Shown here: piece by piece, positions 9,903-19,930 of the stretch
Position numbering within the stretch: position 1 is the stretch's first letter
Layout of the letters: every line of letters starts with the position of its first letter
Assembly: GCA_964035015.1 (NCBI GenBank)
Contig: OZ035998.1
Location: 52,404,447 to 52,468,446 of the forward strand
Source: Corallium rubrum
Lineage: Eukaryota > Cnidaria > Anthozoa > Scleralcyonacea > Coralliidae
Direction: 5' to 3'
Length of the DNA stretch: 64,000 nucleotides
Translations under genes and position numbers: made by a program
The notes under the pieces: generated by a model
The model's database searches: none
Told to the model about the DNA's origin: nothing
What the model saw: the letters and a program-made list of their open reading frames with translations, nothing else

Positions 9903-10866
9903 AGCCCTGTTTACACGCCAAAATGTAAGCGGGATCTGAACCACATCTGACTTTAAGCGGGCTTAAAATGTCTGTGTAAACAGATCGGCGTAAATTAATC
10001 GCGATTAGTTTGCACCACCTCAATGAGGTGGATTAAACTTGGCCGTGTAAACGCAACTGTTATTAATACGATAAAATGCATCTTTTGCCCTACTGTACAA
10101 GCTTCCATCTCGCTATTCTTTGTTCCCTGGTTTCTTTCTTTCTTTCTTTCTTTTAGCTATTACTCTTTCTCGTGCACCAATGTCTTCCATTGTTCTTTGA
10201 CGCACGCTACCCATACGAAGCTTCCAAAACCAAAAATATAGCTCGTCCGCCATGTTGAATAATGGTGTACGTGTTTTAGTAGAGAGCTTAAGCATACAGG
10301 CGTTTTAGAGCCACGGACGGCGATTGAATTCAATAGCATTTTGCATTCAAAACAATGATAATGAGCAATTTAAAATTCCAAGAGCAAAGAGAACGCCGTC
10401 GTCGTTCTACAGAAGACGCCATTGAGAGCATTTTAACGTTCTTGAGACGACGGGAACTTCTAGAACGTTGAGGCCTGTCATCGTTGTTTTACAACAATGA
10501 GACATGCTTTTAAAGTAGACTGAAACTTGTATTTTGAGGGGGATAATTTTTTTACATTACAACATAAAATAAAGGATCTGTATTTTTATAAAAAGATGAA
10601 ATTTATGCTTATGAGATAACAGCCTAGATATGTGATTATTCATAGCCTTTGTTTTGGGAAAAAAAGTCTTTTCAAAGAATACGCGGTTCAGTAGTTCTGT
10701 ATTGTATTCCTGCTCTTCCGGTCACCGTCCGTGTCTCAAAAACGCCTAGTATGCTTAAGCTCTCTAGTAAGGGATTATTAAATGACCGTGTAAACGCATC
10801 AAGGTGGCGCATTTTAAGCACGCTTAACTTAAGCGTGCTTAAATTTTGGCCGCGTAAACACGGCTA
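9903..10866. mobile_element. MITE-like element, ~0.96 kb, GTTTACACG termini
   Basis: The left end AGCCCTGTTTACACGCCAAA and the right end GGCCGCGTAAACACGGCT are imperfect inverted repeats. Further TTAAGC/GCTTAA palindromes lie next to each end. The flanking AT/TA context would allow a 2-3 bp target duplication, but it is not clear. It is non-coding, and the interior has no transposase. Confidence 0.5.
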
Positions 10867-10927
10867 TAGTCAGTATTTTCGCAAGACACTCTTATTATCG
10901 TAAACAACGGTTAAGCGGCGTTTCTGC

Positions 10928-11099
10928 AATAGATCGTTTTCATCTGACGTCACGGCGGCCATATTGGTGTACCAAAACAATGACATGGCGGCCATATCGG
11001 TGTACGGTATGGGAATTAGCTCTTTCTTATTCAAATATTTCGTCTTGTTTCACCACCCCAATGGGGCCACCGATCACGTGAGTGAAAACGATCTATTGA
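10928..11099. mobile_element. Short MITE, CAATAGATCGTTTTCA termini
   Basis: CAATAGATCGTTTTCATC at 10928 is mirrored by GTGAAAACGATCTATTG at 11083-11099. Two GGCGGCCATAT(T/C)GGTGTAC repeats lie inside. The element is non-coding and ends just before the acceptor of the next TSR exon. Confidence 0.75.
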
Positions 11100-11137
11100 C
11101 TTTATATAAAAGTTGATTTTTTTGTTTAATTATATAG

Positions 11138-11302
11138 AGCCCACTGTCACAAAAGTGTCTTATTTACCTGAGTGGTCTCAATGGTCGTCGTGTGTCTGTA
11201 AGCACAATGTTAGTTTAAGTGACAGTTCATATGGTATTCAACACAGAAATATCCAACGAGAAGAACGGGTTGATACTGAGTATAGGATATGCCCATGTAA
11301 AG
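11138..11302 (+). CDS. TSR-like exon 5
   Basis: Seen: acceptor AATTATATAG, 165 nt, phase 1-1, donor G|GTGAGA. It encodes YLPEWSQWSSCVCKH, then a stretch with QHRNIQREER and YRICPCK. Known: W-S-x-W-S-S-C followed by basic residues and a closing C-P-C suits a TSR, although the R-x-R-x-C strand lacks its Cys. Inference: a module with fewer disulphides. Continuing the frame past the donor runs into non-conserved residues, which supports the splice. Confidence 0.82.
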
Positions 11303-11395
11303 GTGAGATCTACATAATATTTGTGGACACTCAGAAGGCACCATATTTGGTTATATTAATAATCGTAACAAAACAAATTTATTAATTCTTTGAAA

Positions 11396-11500
11396 GTTTT
11401 CATGGCGATAAATAGATAAGTTTTGTGGAAACACCATGTAGAATATTTATTAGAAAATAAATATTTTACGTGGTGTTTCCACAAAACTTATCTATAAAAC
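11396..11500. mobile_element. Short foldback element, relative of 113-361
   Basis: GATAAGTTTTGTGGAAACACC at 11415 is mirrored by GGTGTTTCCACAAAACTTATC ending near 11496. The outer ATGGCGATAAA is also shared with the first copy. It is a deleted family member. Confidence 0.8.
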
Positions 11501-11665
11501 AAATTTATACTAAAGTAAAATAGTTTGAACCAAGGAGTACATTAGTGACATGTTTGTAAAGGTTGCTCGTCCAGGTATAGTGTACTAGTGTAGTCTTGGG
11601 AAAGACCTAGTGGTGGTGCTTGTGGTAGTGGTAGTAGTGTAGTAATTTCAAAAGAAATGTGGGCC

Positions 11666-11804
11666 AGGTAACCACTAATTTCATTCTCGGTCATCAGGGC
11701 TAAATCCCCTGATGACGATTGCAGTTTTACTCATAGCCAATAAAAATGGGCGAAAGGTTCAACCAATAGGAAAGCAGAAGTCTTTAGTGGTTACCTGGCC
11801 CATA
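11666..11804. mobile_element. MITE with GGGCCAGGTAACCACTA termini
   Basis: GGGCCAGGTAACCACTAA near 11666 is mirrored by TTAGTGGTTACCTGGCCC ending at about 11803. The interior has CATCAGGG/CCCTGATG. It is non-coding. Confidence 0.75.
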
Positions 11805-11838
11805 TTCTTTGATTGAGGCCGTCGAAACATCAGTCACC

Positions 11839-11953
<115 letters not shown>

Positions 11954-12152
11954 GACCTTTTTAAGCGCATGCAACTTGCACAAATATTCAGTATTTTGCC
12001 TCGCAAGGATTTTGTTGACTTGCAAAATGAATCTAACTCTATGAATCAAGCTCAGCAAAATGTTAGCGTAACACATTATCATGCATGAATATATAAAAAA
12101 TATAAAACTCAACACTAGTAAAAACGCGAAATGTTTGGTTTGAACAATGCAG

Positions 12153-12170
12153 GTTCGTTTGCGTCCAATG
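12153..12170 (+). CDS. Candidate 18-nt microexon, phase 1-1
   Basis: Seen: ACAATGCAG|GTTCGTTTGCGTCCAATG|GTAAGT. Both splice sites are near consensus, and the 18-nt segment is open in phase 1 (completing a codon, then S-F-A-S-N and one base). That is the phase needed between 11302 and 13954. Inference: an alternative microexon adding six residues to the juxtamembrane region. No pyrimidine-rich tract precedes it, so it may be chance. Confidence 0.35.
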
Positions 12171-12497
12171 GTAAGTGTTAGTGTGTAAATAACATAATTA
12201 TGAAGAAATTAGTGTTCAGTTCTGTAAAATAAATTACTAAAAAATTATTATGGTAAAATTATAATTGTTCGTTGGTCTCATTTAAAGTCATTTGAACAAT
12301 AGAATAGTATTGAAAAGTAGTTATTGTAATAATAACTGTTTGACCTTGTTCAGTTTATTAATTTTGTATCAAATCGTAATACTAATAATTATGTACTAAT
12401 CGTAATGATATCTACTATAATTTAACTTAATTTAAACTAATTTTTGCAATCCGCGTTTTAGACGGCGGTGACTAACAATTAATAATTGAGGTAATTT

Positions 12498-13771
12498 GTA
12501 AACTAAATTATAAACTAAACTATGAACTAAACTATAAACTAAACTAAACTATGAACTAAACTATAAACTAAACTATAAACTAAACTATAAACTAAACTAT
12601 AAACTAAACTATAAACTAAACTATAAACTAAACTATAAACTAAACTAAACTATAAACTAAACTATAAACTATAAACTATAAACTAAACTATAAACTAAAC
12701 TATAAACTAAACTATGAACTAAACTCTAATCTAAACTATAAACTAAACTATAAACTAAACTATAAACTAAACTATAAACTAAACTATGAACTAAACTCTA
12801 ATCTAAACTATAAACTAAACTATAAACTAAACTATAAACTAAACTATAAACTAAACTACAATCTAAACTATAAACTAAACTGTAAACTAAACTATAAACT
12901 AAACTAAACTATAAACTAAACTATAAACTAAACTATAAACTAAACTATAAACTATAAACTAAACTATAAACTAAACTATAAACTAAACTATAAACTAAAC
13001 TATAAACTAAACTATAAACTAAACTATAAACTAAACTATAAACTAAACTATAAACTAAACTATAAACTAAACTATAAACTAAACTATAAACTAAACTATA
13101 AACTAAACTATAAACTAAACTATAAACTAAACTATAAACTAAACTATAAACTAAACTATAAACTAAACTATAAACTAAACTATAAACTAAACTATGAACT
13201 AAACTCTAATCTAAACTATAAACTAAACTATAAACTAAGCTATAAACTAAACTACAATCTAAACTGTAAACTAAACTATAAACTAAACTAAACTATAAAC
13301 TAAACTATAAACTAAACTATAAACTAAACTATAAACTATAAACTAAACTATAAACTAAACTATAAACTAAACTATAAACTAAACTATAAACTAAACTATA
13401 AACTAAACTATAAACTAAACTATAAACTAAACTATAAACTAAACTATAAACTAAACTATAAACTAAACTATAAACTAAACTATAAACTAAACTATAAACT
13501 AAACTATAAACTAAACTATAAACTAAACTATAAACTAAACTATAAACTAAACTATAAACTAAACTATAAACTAAACTGTAAACTTAGCTATAGACTAAAC
13601 TAAACTAAACTATAAACTAAACTAAACTATGAACTAAACTGTTAACTAAAGTATAAATTAAACCATATAAAGCAAAACGATAAACTCAAATATCAACTAA
13701 ATTTAAATTGAATTAAATCAAATCAAATCAAATCAAATCAAATCAAATCAAATCAAATCAAATCAAATCAA
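12498..13771 (+). repeat. 12-bp minisatellite (~1.16 kb) followed by (AAATC)n
   Basis: About 95 copies of CTATAAACTAAA run from 12498 to about 13660. Variant units (TATGAACT, TCTAATCT, TACAATCT, TGTAAACT) recur in the same order, showing that blocks of many units were duplicated. From 13714 to 13771 a perfect pentamer array of AATCA follows. It is intronic, immediately upstream of the last exon of the TSR gene. Confidence 0.95.
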
Positions 13772-13953
13772 AGAATCATTTTAGTTTTAACATCTAACGA
13801 CAACTTGTACAGCTAGAACTAACAAAACTTAAAAAATGCTTTGCATTATGATTTTGATCGAGAAATAACTTGAGATAAATCGAGATAAATGCTTTACTTA
13901 CGACAGCAATTGTAATCATTCACTAATCAAAGTACGTGTAATCAATTTTTTAG

Positions 13954-14237
13954 TGATACATGAGCCGCAGGTGACGACTACACATAATCCAAATACAAAC
14001 GACGTTGAAGCAAAAAAGTCGATTAAAGACTCTGACATTAATGGATTCTCACTTACAATAGTTATCATCATAGTCGGCGTTTGTTGTCTTGTGTGTATAA
14101 TTGTTACTGCCCTAGTACTCGTTTTTTGTCGCCCAGATAAATGGAGAAGGAAAAAGGTAACAAACAATAACCGCACAGAAATCACTGCAGACGACGTCCA
14201 TCCACAAGCAAATGGAACGGTGCCGACTCGTGTTTGA
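13954..14237 (+). CDS. Last exon of the TSR gene: transmembrane helix and cytoplasmic tail
   Basis: Seen: acceptor ATTTTTTAG, phase 1 entry, stop TGA at 14235-14237. It encodes a short polar stretch, then a long hydrophobic helix starting GFSLTIVIIIVG and ending LVLVFC, then RPDKWRRKK and a polar tail of about 26 residues ending PTRV. Known: a single helix followed by Arg/Lys is a stop-transfer signal for a type I membrane protein. The C-terminal T-R-V also resembles a class I PDZ-binding end (S/T-x-V). Joining all listed exons of this gene gives 446 codons plus stop without a frame break. The start of the protein is not in the part I can read. Confidence 0.85.
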
Positions 14238-14456
14238 TGCCGAGTAAAGCAATGGTAGAGCGAGCATGGAAAGCAAATATATAATAATCTGGAGCAAACT
14301 AATGCATACCAGTGATAAAAAGACAAAATCTCACAGAAAGACACACTGCAGTATATAATCTGACTGGTTGAAATAACCAATTTGAATTGGTGGTCCTGAG
14401 ATTCATTCAAGTATTAAATACTTCAAAGTTTTGCGGATTGTATAATAACTATTCTA

Positions 14457-14605
14457 TTAGTACTTCATGAGGAAAATTGAAAAGAAATTAAGTTTTAATC
14501 ACTGTCTGTGTAGCGTGGTACAGAACTGATTAATAAAACATCAGTTCTGTATCAAATTCTCTTACAAACACTGATTAAACCTTAATTTCTTTTCAATTTT
14601 CCTTT
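14457..14605. mobile_element. Foldback element in or after the 3' UTR
   Basis: GAGGAAAATTGAAAAGAAATT and AATTTCTTTTCAATTTTCC are reverse complements around ACAGAACTGATTAATAAAAC. A related element lies at 59130-59330. The inner AATAAA at 14532 could serve as a polyadenylation signal for the TSR gene, as could GAATAAAG at 14662. Confidence 0.7.
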
Positions 14606-15399
14606 GGAATTATTAAATGTTTTAGAAGTTATTTACAAAATTCGTGTCCGTTCTGTATCGGAATAAAGACTTCGCCTCGTGTCTGTATACCCAATAAATA
14701 ACTCAACGGTCACTCATTTTGTAAATAGTAGATATTTTATTTTTTCCCAACAAACCGGTTTATGGTTTTGATCAAAATTTTGTGAAATGAATCATGAGGA
14801 AACCAGTCAGTTCAGTTTAGAGTGCAGGAATGCCAGCATATATAGAGCTGTATCAGTTGTTTTTTCTATTTTATTTAATCCCTTCCAATTTTTGGAGATG
14901 AGAATAAATCAAACAGCGTCTTTTTAACACTGTGAACTATTTTGCTCCCAGCTGTCTTTGTGAGGCAAACCTACGTGAAAGATTTAAAAAAGTAGGAAAC
15001 TAAGAACGATAGTAGCAAAACACTTTTTATTTACTAATCTCTGTACATATACTTTTACTAAAATAATTAATATTATATAAAGTGTATAGTTTATAAATAT
15101 GTTTGTATATCAGAAAACCATCTGTTAATCGAACTATAAATTATTTTTAGTTTTTACATTTGTCTTGTATAACTATATGATATACTGCCAATTAAATTAG
15201 CAAATATAAAACCAGCTACAACATTCTTTTTTTCATGTTGTCTGTTTCTTTTTCTTCTAAGATCTTTAATTTTCGGATTCGTAACCAATGGAAAATGTCA
15301 GATAAAAACAGATTTTGTCATTGATTTATTGGGTCCTTCAAAATTTTGTCGATCGTACGGATGGTATCGTGCTGTTTATAGGAAGTCTTTCATTCGTCT

Positions 15400-15690
15400 A
15401 CGCAACAACATAATATTCGTGTGTTGGTTAGTTTTTATAGCCTAGAACCGCGCGTTATACGAAGGAAGAAGATAATATAATAATAATATGTTATAATGTT
15501 GAGCTGTTGCGTAGTTTTTTAAAGAATGAGGCAACAACATAATATTCGTGTGTTGGTTACTTTTTATAGGACCGCGCGTTAAACGAAGCAAGAAGATAAT
15601 GTAATAATATTATATTCTGTTGCGTAGTTTTCTAAAGAACGAAGCAACAACATAATATTCGTCTACGCAACAACAACATAATATTGGTGT
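15400..15690 (+). repeat. ~135-bp direct repeats (GCAACAACATAATATTCGTG)
   Basis: GCAACAACATAATATTCGTGTG with a downstream CCGCGCGTTA(T/A)ACGAAG occurs twice, about 130 bp apart. Partial further copies lie at 15644 and 15666. The block ends right before the exon-like stretch at 15700. No gene is visible in it. Confidence 0.75.
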
Positions 15691-15699
15691 GTTGCTTCG

Positions 15700-15933
15700 A
15701 CTTCGAATCCTATTCCCTCAAGTACTGGTCGTCAAGACAAACGATCAGATCGAAACGAGTACTACGCTAGAAGAGATGCCTCTAGAGTGTGCTTACTTGA
15801 TACTTTAGAGAGATGGAAAACGGCAGCAAACTTAGAAAATAATCTAAAGAACGACAAGGAAGTTGTGAAAATGCTACTCGATTTAAGCTTATACGCTGCT
15901 GATAAATCCTCAAGGGGCAAAGAATCAACTGTG
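15700..15933 (+). CDS. Exon-like stretch of unknown gene, part 1
   Basis: Seen: an open frame from after a stop at 15679 to GTG|GTAAGC at 15933-15934, leaving in phase 0. The product is mixed and charged, not repeat-like: DRNEYYARRDASRVCLLDTL, ERWKTAANLENN, KNDKEVVKMLLDLSLYAAD, KSSRGKEST. It looks helical. I do not recognise the family. The start is uncertain; the 5' splice partner or ATG was not found. Its donor phase fits the next stretch at 17810. It may be the remains of a gene or part of a transposon. Confidence 0.4.
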
Positions 15934-16199
15934 GTAAGCATTTAATAACTCAGATACGAAAACGTTTGCTTATCTAAGTACTTTTCATGTTATTTGTATG
16001 TTCTAATACGAAACTTTTTACGACATTTTCAACCATGTGGAAACCCAGACGGTGACGACACATCAAACGGAAAGTCCTGCTAATTTACGGGAAATTTCCA
16101 AGATTTTTTGTGTTTTATTTTCAGGACTCAGATTGATAACAGCAGTTCCTTAACTGCTGAAGTGTCCATCTTGTATAAATATTCGCATTATTATTTGTA

Positions 16200-17083
16200 T
16201 TACCGTATTTCCTTGAATAAACGCCTCCCTCGAATAAACGCTGCCCTCGAATAAACGCCGCAGGAGAAACAAAAAATATTATAAGCCGCCCTTGAATAAA
16301 CGCCGCACTTTTTCTCATCGATGCGGCGTTTATTTGAAGCATATATATATTTAAAGACATATAAACTTTATCTTTTTGGCAACCTCGTCCCCAGGGCATT
16401 TTGCCTCCACGTTTGGGAGGTCGGCGAAAATGGCCCTGGCATCGGCTGGTCGATTCTATAATCGGATTGGCCGGTTTAAAAACTTGATTAATTCAGATAC
16501 AGTGTAATTTATTCATCAAAATATGAATTGCAATAAATCCACTCTGCGAAGTTCATCCAAAGAATTGTAACGATAGCTTTGGTTAAAGTCAAGAACAACA
16601 TTAGATATATGTTTCTTCCCAACATTTAAATGTATCCTGGATAATCGTGGGGAGTATCATGATGAATAATGCTAGCCAGTTCCATTTATGATAAAGGTTC
16701 ACATGAGTGATTCGGCAGAGCGTTAAATATTTCTTATTTATTATTCATGTATACGTATTATACAAAAACGAAACACAAAGACCGCATAAATTTTCTTGCC
16801 AAAACACCCCAAAATTCTGGGTGTCACGTGACCAGCCGATGCCAGGGCCATTTTCGCCGACTCCCAACGTGGAGGCAAAATGCCCTGGGGACGAGGTTGT
16901 CTTTTTGGGATAAGTGTTAAAATTGGTTATGAATTTGAATTAAACAATAAATTCACAGTTGATGTTACAAAATTTACAATAAACGCCGCCCTTGAATAAA
17001 CGCCGCCCTCGAATAGACGCCGCACCCGCAATGCGGAAAATTTAATATACGCCGCGGCGTTTATTCAAGGAAATACGGTATAC
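16200..17083. mobile_element. MITE with CCGTATTTCCTTGAATAAAC termini, split by a nested element
   Basis: The left end TACCGTATTTCCTTGAATAA and right end TTATTCAAGGAAATACGGTA are inverted. Each end carries several GAATAAACGCCGCCCTC-type repeats. A TA flanks each end, so the target may be TA. The element is cut by the 520-bp element at 16380-16899, so its own length was about 0.36 kb. Confidence 0.8.
16380..16899. mobile_element. MULE-like non-autonomous element, 520 bp, 9-bp target duplication
   Basis: The left end CAACCTCGTCCCCAGGGC is mirrored at the right end by GCCCTGGGGACGAGGTTG, with homology continuing inwards for about 75 bp. TCTTTTTGG is duplicated at 16371-16379 and 16900-16908. Known: a 9-bp duplication with long inverted ends is typical of Mutator-like elements. 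A second member of the same family, also with a 9-bp duplication, lies at 53136-54061. Confidence 0.85.
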
Positions 17084-17156
17084 TATTGATTGCTTGACTG
17101 GGGGTATTTCTGCTTCCTTCCTTCCTCCCTGCTTTAAATTCCAATGGTATATCTCT

Positions 17157-17617
17157 GTATTGTATTGTATTGTATTGTATTGTATTGTATTGTATTGTAT
17201 TGTATTGTATTGTAATGACAATGACGTTAATTTTCAGGTTTAGTTGATCTAAAGAACCCGATCAAAAAGTATTTATTTTCCGCCTCATGTAAATACCTGC
17301 AATGGAGTAATTAAGCTCCCTTGATGAGCTCCCTCTTTGAGTTCCCATTGCGCATGTATGTCAGTTGCTTGGTTACAATCTCGAACCCAGTCCAAATCAG
17401 AGCAGAAAACAAAACAAAACAAAACAAAACCAAACCACAAAATAAAACAAAACGAAACGAAACGCAACACAACACAACACAACACAATACAACATGACAC
17501 ACGACACACGACACACGACACACGACACAACACACAACACAACACAACACAACACAACACAACACAACACAACACAACACAACACAACACAACACAACAC
17601 AACACAACACAACACAA
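17157..17617 (+). repeat. Pentamer arrays (TTGTA)n, (AAAAC)n and (AACAC)n
   Basis: 17157-17212 is TGTAT repeats. 17400-17460 is an AAAAC-type array that shades into AACGA, and 17463-17617 is mostly AACAC with an inner ACACG block. Frames reading His-Asn-Thr or Cys-Val-Leu repeats across this region are artefacts. Confidence 0.95.
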
Positions 17618-17809
17618 ACACAAAAACCGGTTAAACGGGTTACTTCGTCCTAAATCTTGGACGGAGATGGACGAAGGTAAACACGTATACAGCAAAGCCT
17701 TCTTTTCTTCTTCTCTCTCAGCGAAGAAATAAGGAAAAGAACACTCTGCTCGCAGGATAACTTTTAATTTTCCAGAAAATAAAATTTTTTTTTTTTTAGT
17801 TCTGCTCAG

Positions 17810-17875
17810 GTTCGGATAAAAGCGTATGATCCTGTAAGAACGTTTGCTGAGGAGATCGATCAAGGTCTGCTATGG
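17810..17875 (+). CDS. Exon-like stretch of unknown gene, part 2
   Basis: Seen: a T-rich tract and TCTGCTCAG acceptor, then 66 open bases in phase 0-0, then TGG|GTAAGG. It encodes VRIKAYDPVRTFAEEIDQGL and LW. Phase and style fit the stretch ending at 15933, so the two may be neighbouring exons. I found no third exon before the galaxin-like gene at 18.87 kb. The family is not recognised. Confidence 0.4.
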
Positions 17876-18149
17876 GTAAGGTTTCGGCATCAGGATTAAG
17901 TCAGTATATCTAATATTCCATTAGCAACATGCATAGAAATTGGATTACTATAACTTCACTCTTTCCGGAGAAATATTGTTTGAGGAACTATAAAGCAGAC
18001 GTAACTCTTCCTTGATGTTAACGACAAGACCAGCTGAGTCTGGATCTAACCGGAAAAAATAAAAACGTGTTTGATAATGTATGTCCGCCTTGCGGTGGAT
18101 GAGCATGCACATTCCAGGATCAGTGTCTGAAATATTAGTAATCCTCTTT

Positions 18150-18263
18150 AAATTAAGTATAACACAATTTGTGAGTTACACCATGTTAAATAAATAAAAA
18201 TAATATAAGAAATCAAATAAAAACATGGTGTAACCCACAAATTAATTGTGTTATATTTAACCA
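18150..18263. mobile_element. Short foldback MITE
   Basis: AAGTATAACACAATTTGTGAG and TTACACCATGTT are mirrored by CATGGTGTAACCCACAAATT and AATTGTGTTATATTT. The loop is AT-rich. No coding capacity. Confidence 0.8.
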
Positions 18264-18599
18264 TTCTATTGTTGCATGTATTTTTGGAAAAATGAACAAT
18301 GCTCTTTTGTCACTCATGTATGGTGTTTAGACACTGACGTAACTCTATATATAAGCTGATCAAATTGTCAATTGACAGTAGTCAATCTATTGTGCATGTA
18401 TATATGTTTTGTTGACCGCGTTATAATGTCCTTCTCCCCTTAAACTTGCCCCAGCAACTGACCTGCCTAGGTTAAAGTAGACAAAAGTAGAGCAGACTCA
18501 TTAGTAGAGGATCACTATGGTACTATACATTATGGTATATTATTCAAACACTGACAAACCTCAAAACTACGTCACTTGAACTGCCTAACAAACCACAAA

Positions 18600-18705
18600 T
18601 AGGATTATAATAAAAGCCGGTATAGCGTGCTGCGTAGGCAGTGTAGAAACAACAATCGAAATATAGTAAGGTTAGATATACTGCCGAAACAGAGAACGCA
18701 GGAGT
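18600..18705. mobile_element. Fragment of the TAGATATACTGCCGAAACAG repeat family
   Basis: AAGGTTAGATATACTGCCGA and GTGCTGCGTAGGCAGTGTAGAA also occur at and next to the foldback element at 42148-42305. Here only one arm is present. It lies about 160 bp upstream of the galaxin-like start codon. Confidence 0.6.
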
Positions 18706-18867
18706 CTGAACAAATAGGATTGGTGATTTCGATGACAGATTGCGTGATCTAGAACAAGGATGTTTTCTACATAAAACTGACTCGATTGAGAAGGTAGATC
18801 TCAGTATATTCATTGCATCAAAGCACCCAGTCCTTTCTGACAACACTGGTTAATACCATTCTCTGAA

Positions 18868-19930
18868 ATGAAGCGCTTGTTTATCTGCGTGTGTTTTTTT
18901 GTATTGTACACAGGTTAGTACAATTATGATGTTATCTTATAGCCATTGTATGTTAAAATAAAGCAGTTATTTCATTTCGACATTTGCCATTTATTTAGCA
19001 AATCCTGCCGTTGTACTTAACACGGAAGCAAAGTCGACGATTCATCGCTCTGTGTTTGGTGTGAGAAAAACGCGAAGTGTAGGAGCTGGGGCAATGTATT
19101 GTTGTGATGACACCATGTACAATTCAAGTATCCATATTTGTTGTGATGATAAGCTTCTGTCTCGGCGTCCTGGTCAGAACCAGGTTTGCTGTGACGACAA
19201 GAGTTTTGATGCTATGAACAATATTTGCTGTGATGGTAAGATCCTTAGTCGAGGAAATGGTAAAAATTCTTGCTGTGATGACCGGAACTATAACGCCAAT
19301 ACTCATGTTTGCTGTAAAGATAAGATACTCGCTACAGCTGGTGGGAAAACATCTTGTTGTGATGACAAAAATTACAATCCTACTTTCGACATTTGTTGCG
19401 ATAAGAAGATTCTAAATTTAGGATCAGGACCGTCGTCTTGCTGTGGTGATCGGCTGTTCAATCCATCTTCCAAAGTTTGTTGCGATGGTAAAATTCGGAA
19501 TGTGGTAGGTGGGAAAACGTCTTGTTGTGGTGACAAAACATATAATCCCACTTTCAATATTTGTTGTGATAAGAAAATTCAGAGTTTAGGAACTGGACTT
19601 CGCTCTTGCTGTGGTGACAAAACGTACAATCCCACCACCCATGTTTGTTGTGATGACGATATCTCACGTATAGGAGCTGGGAAAACTGCGTGCTGTGACG
19701 AAGATAACTACAATCCAAATACTCATGTATGCTGTGATGACGACATCTTACGCATAGGAGCTGATAAAAAGACGGCTTGCTGTGACGAAGACAACTACAA
19801 TCCAACGACCCATGTTTGTTGCGATGAACACATCATGATAATAGGAGCTGGGAAAACTGCCTGCTGTGATGACAAGAACTACAACCCCACTACCCATGTA
19901 TGTTGTGATGATAAGATTCGAAGTGTGTGA
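18868..19930 (+). CDS. Galaxin-like secreted protein A (two exons, 325 aa)
   Basis: Exons: 18868-18913 and 18999-19930, phase 1 intron of 85 bp (ACAG|GTTAGT ... TTTAG|CAAAT). Exon 1 encodes a signal peptide, MKRLFICVCFFVLYT, and the Ala at the junction is a likely cleavage site. The mature part has a short basic lead (VRKTRS) and then 20 Cys-Cys pairs in 10 units of the form CC-D/G-D-K-x-Y-N-P-T-x-H-V-CC-D-x-K-I. Known: di-cysteine repeats of this kind define galaxin, an extracellular protein of coral skeletal organic matrix. The many Asp residues next to CC pairs would suit calcium or mineral contact, which is inference. The protein ends RSV-stop right after a unit, so it seems complete. The antisense frames are shadows. 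Confidence 0.9.

Noticed and set aside
13916-14410. A 164-codon minus-strand frame
   Set aside because: It is antisense to the transmembrane exon and runs into the 3' foldback. The plus-strand exon has phase, helix and stop-transfer support.
17285-17863. Cys-Val-Leu and His-Asn-Thr repeat frames
   Set aside because: They are translations of the (AACAC)n and related pentamers.
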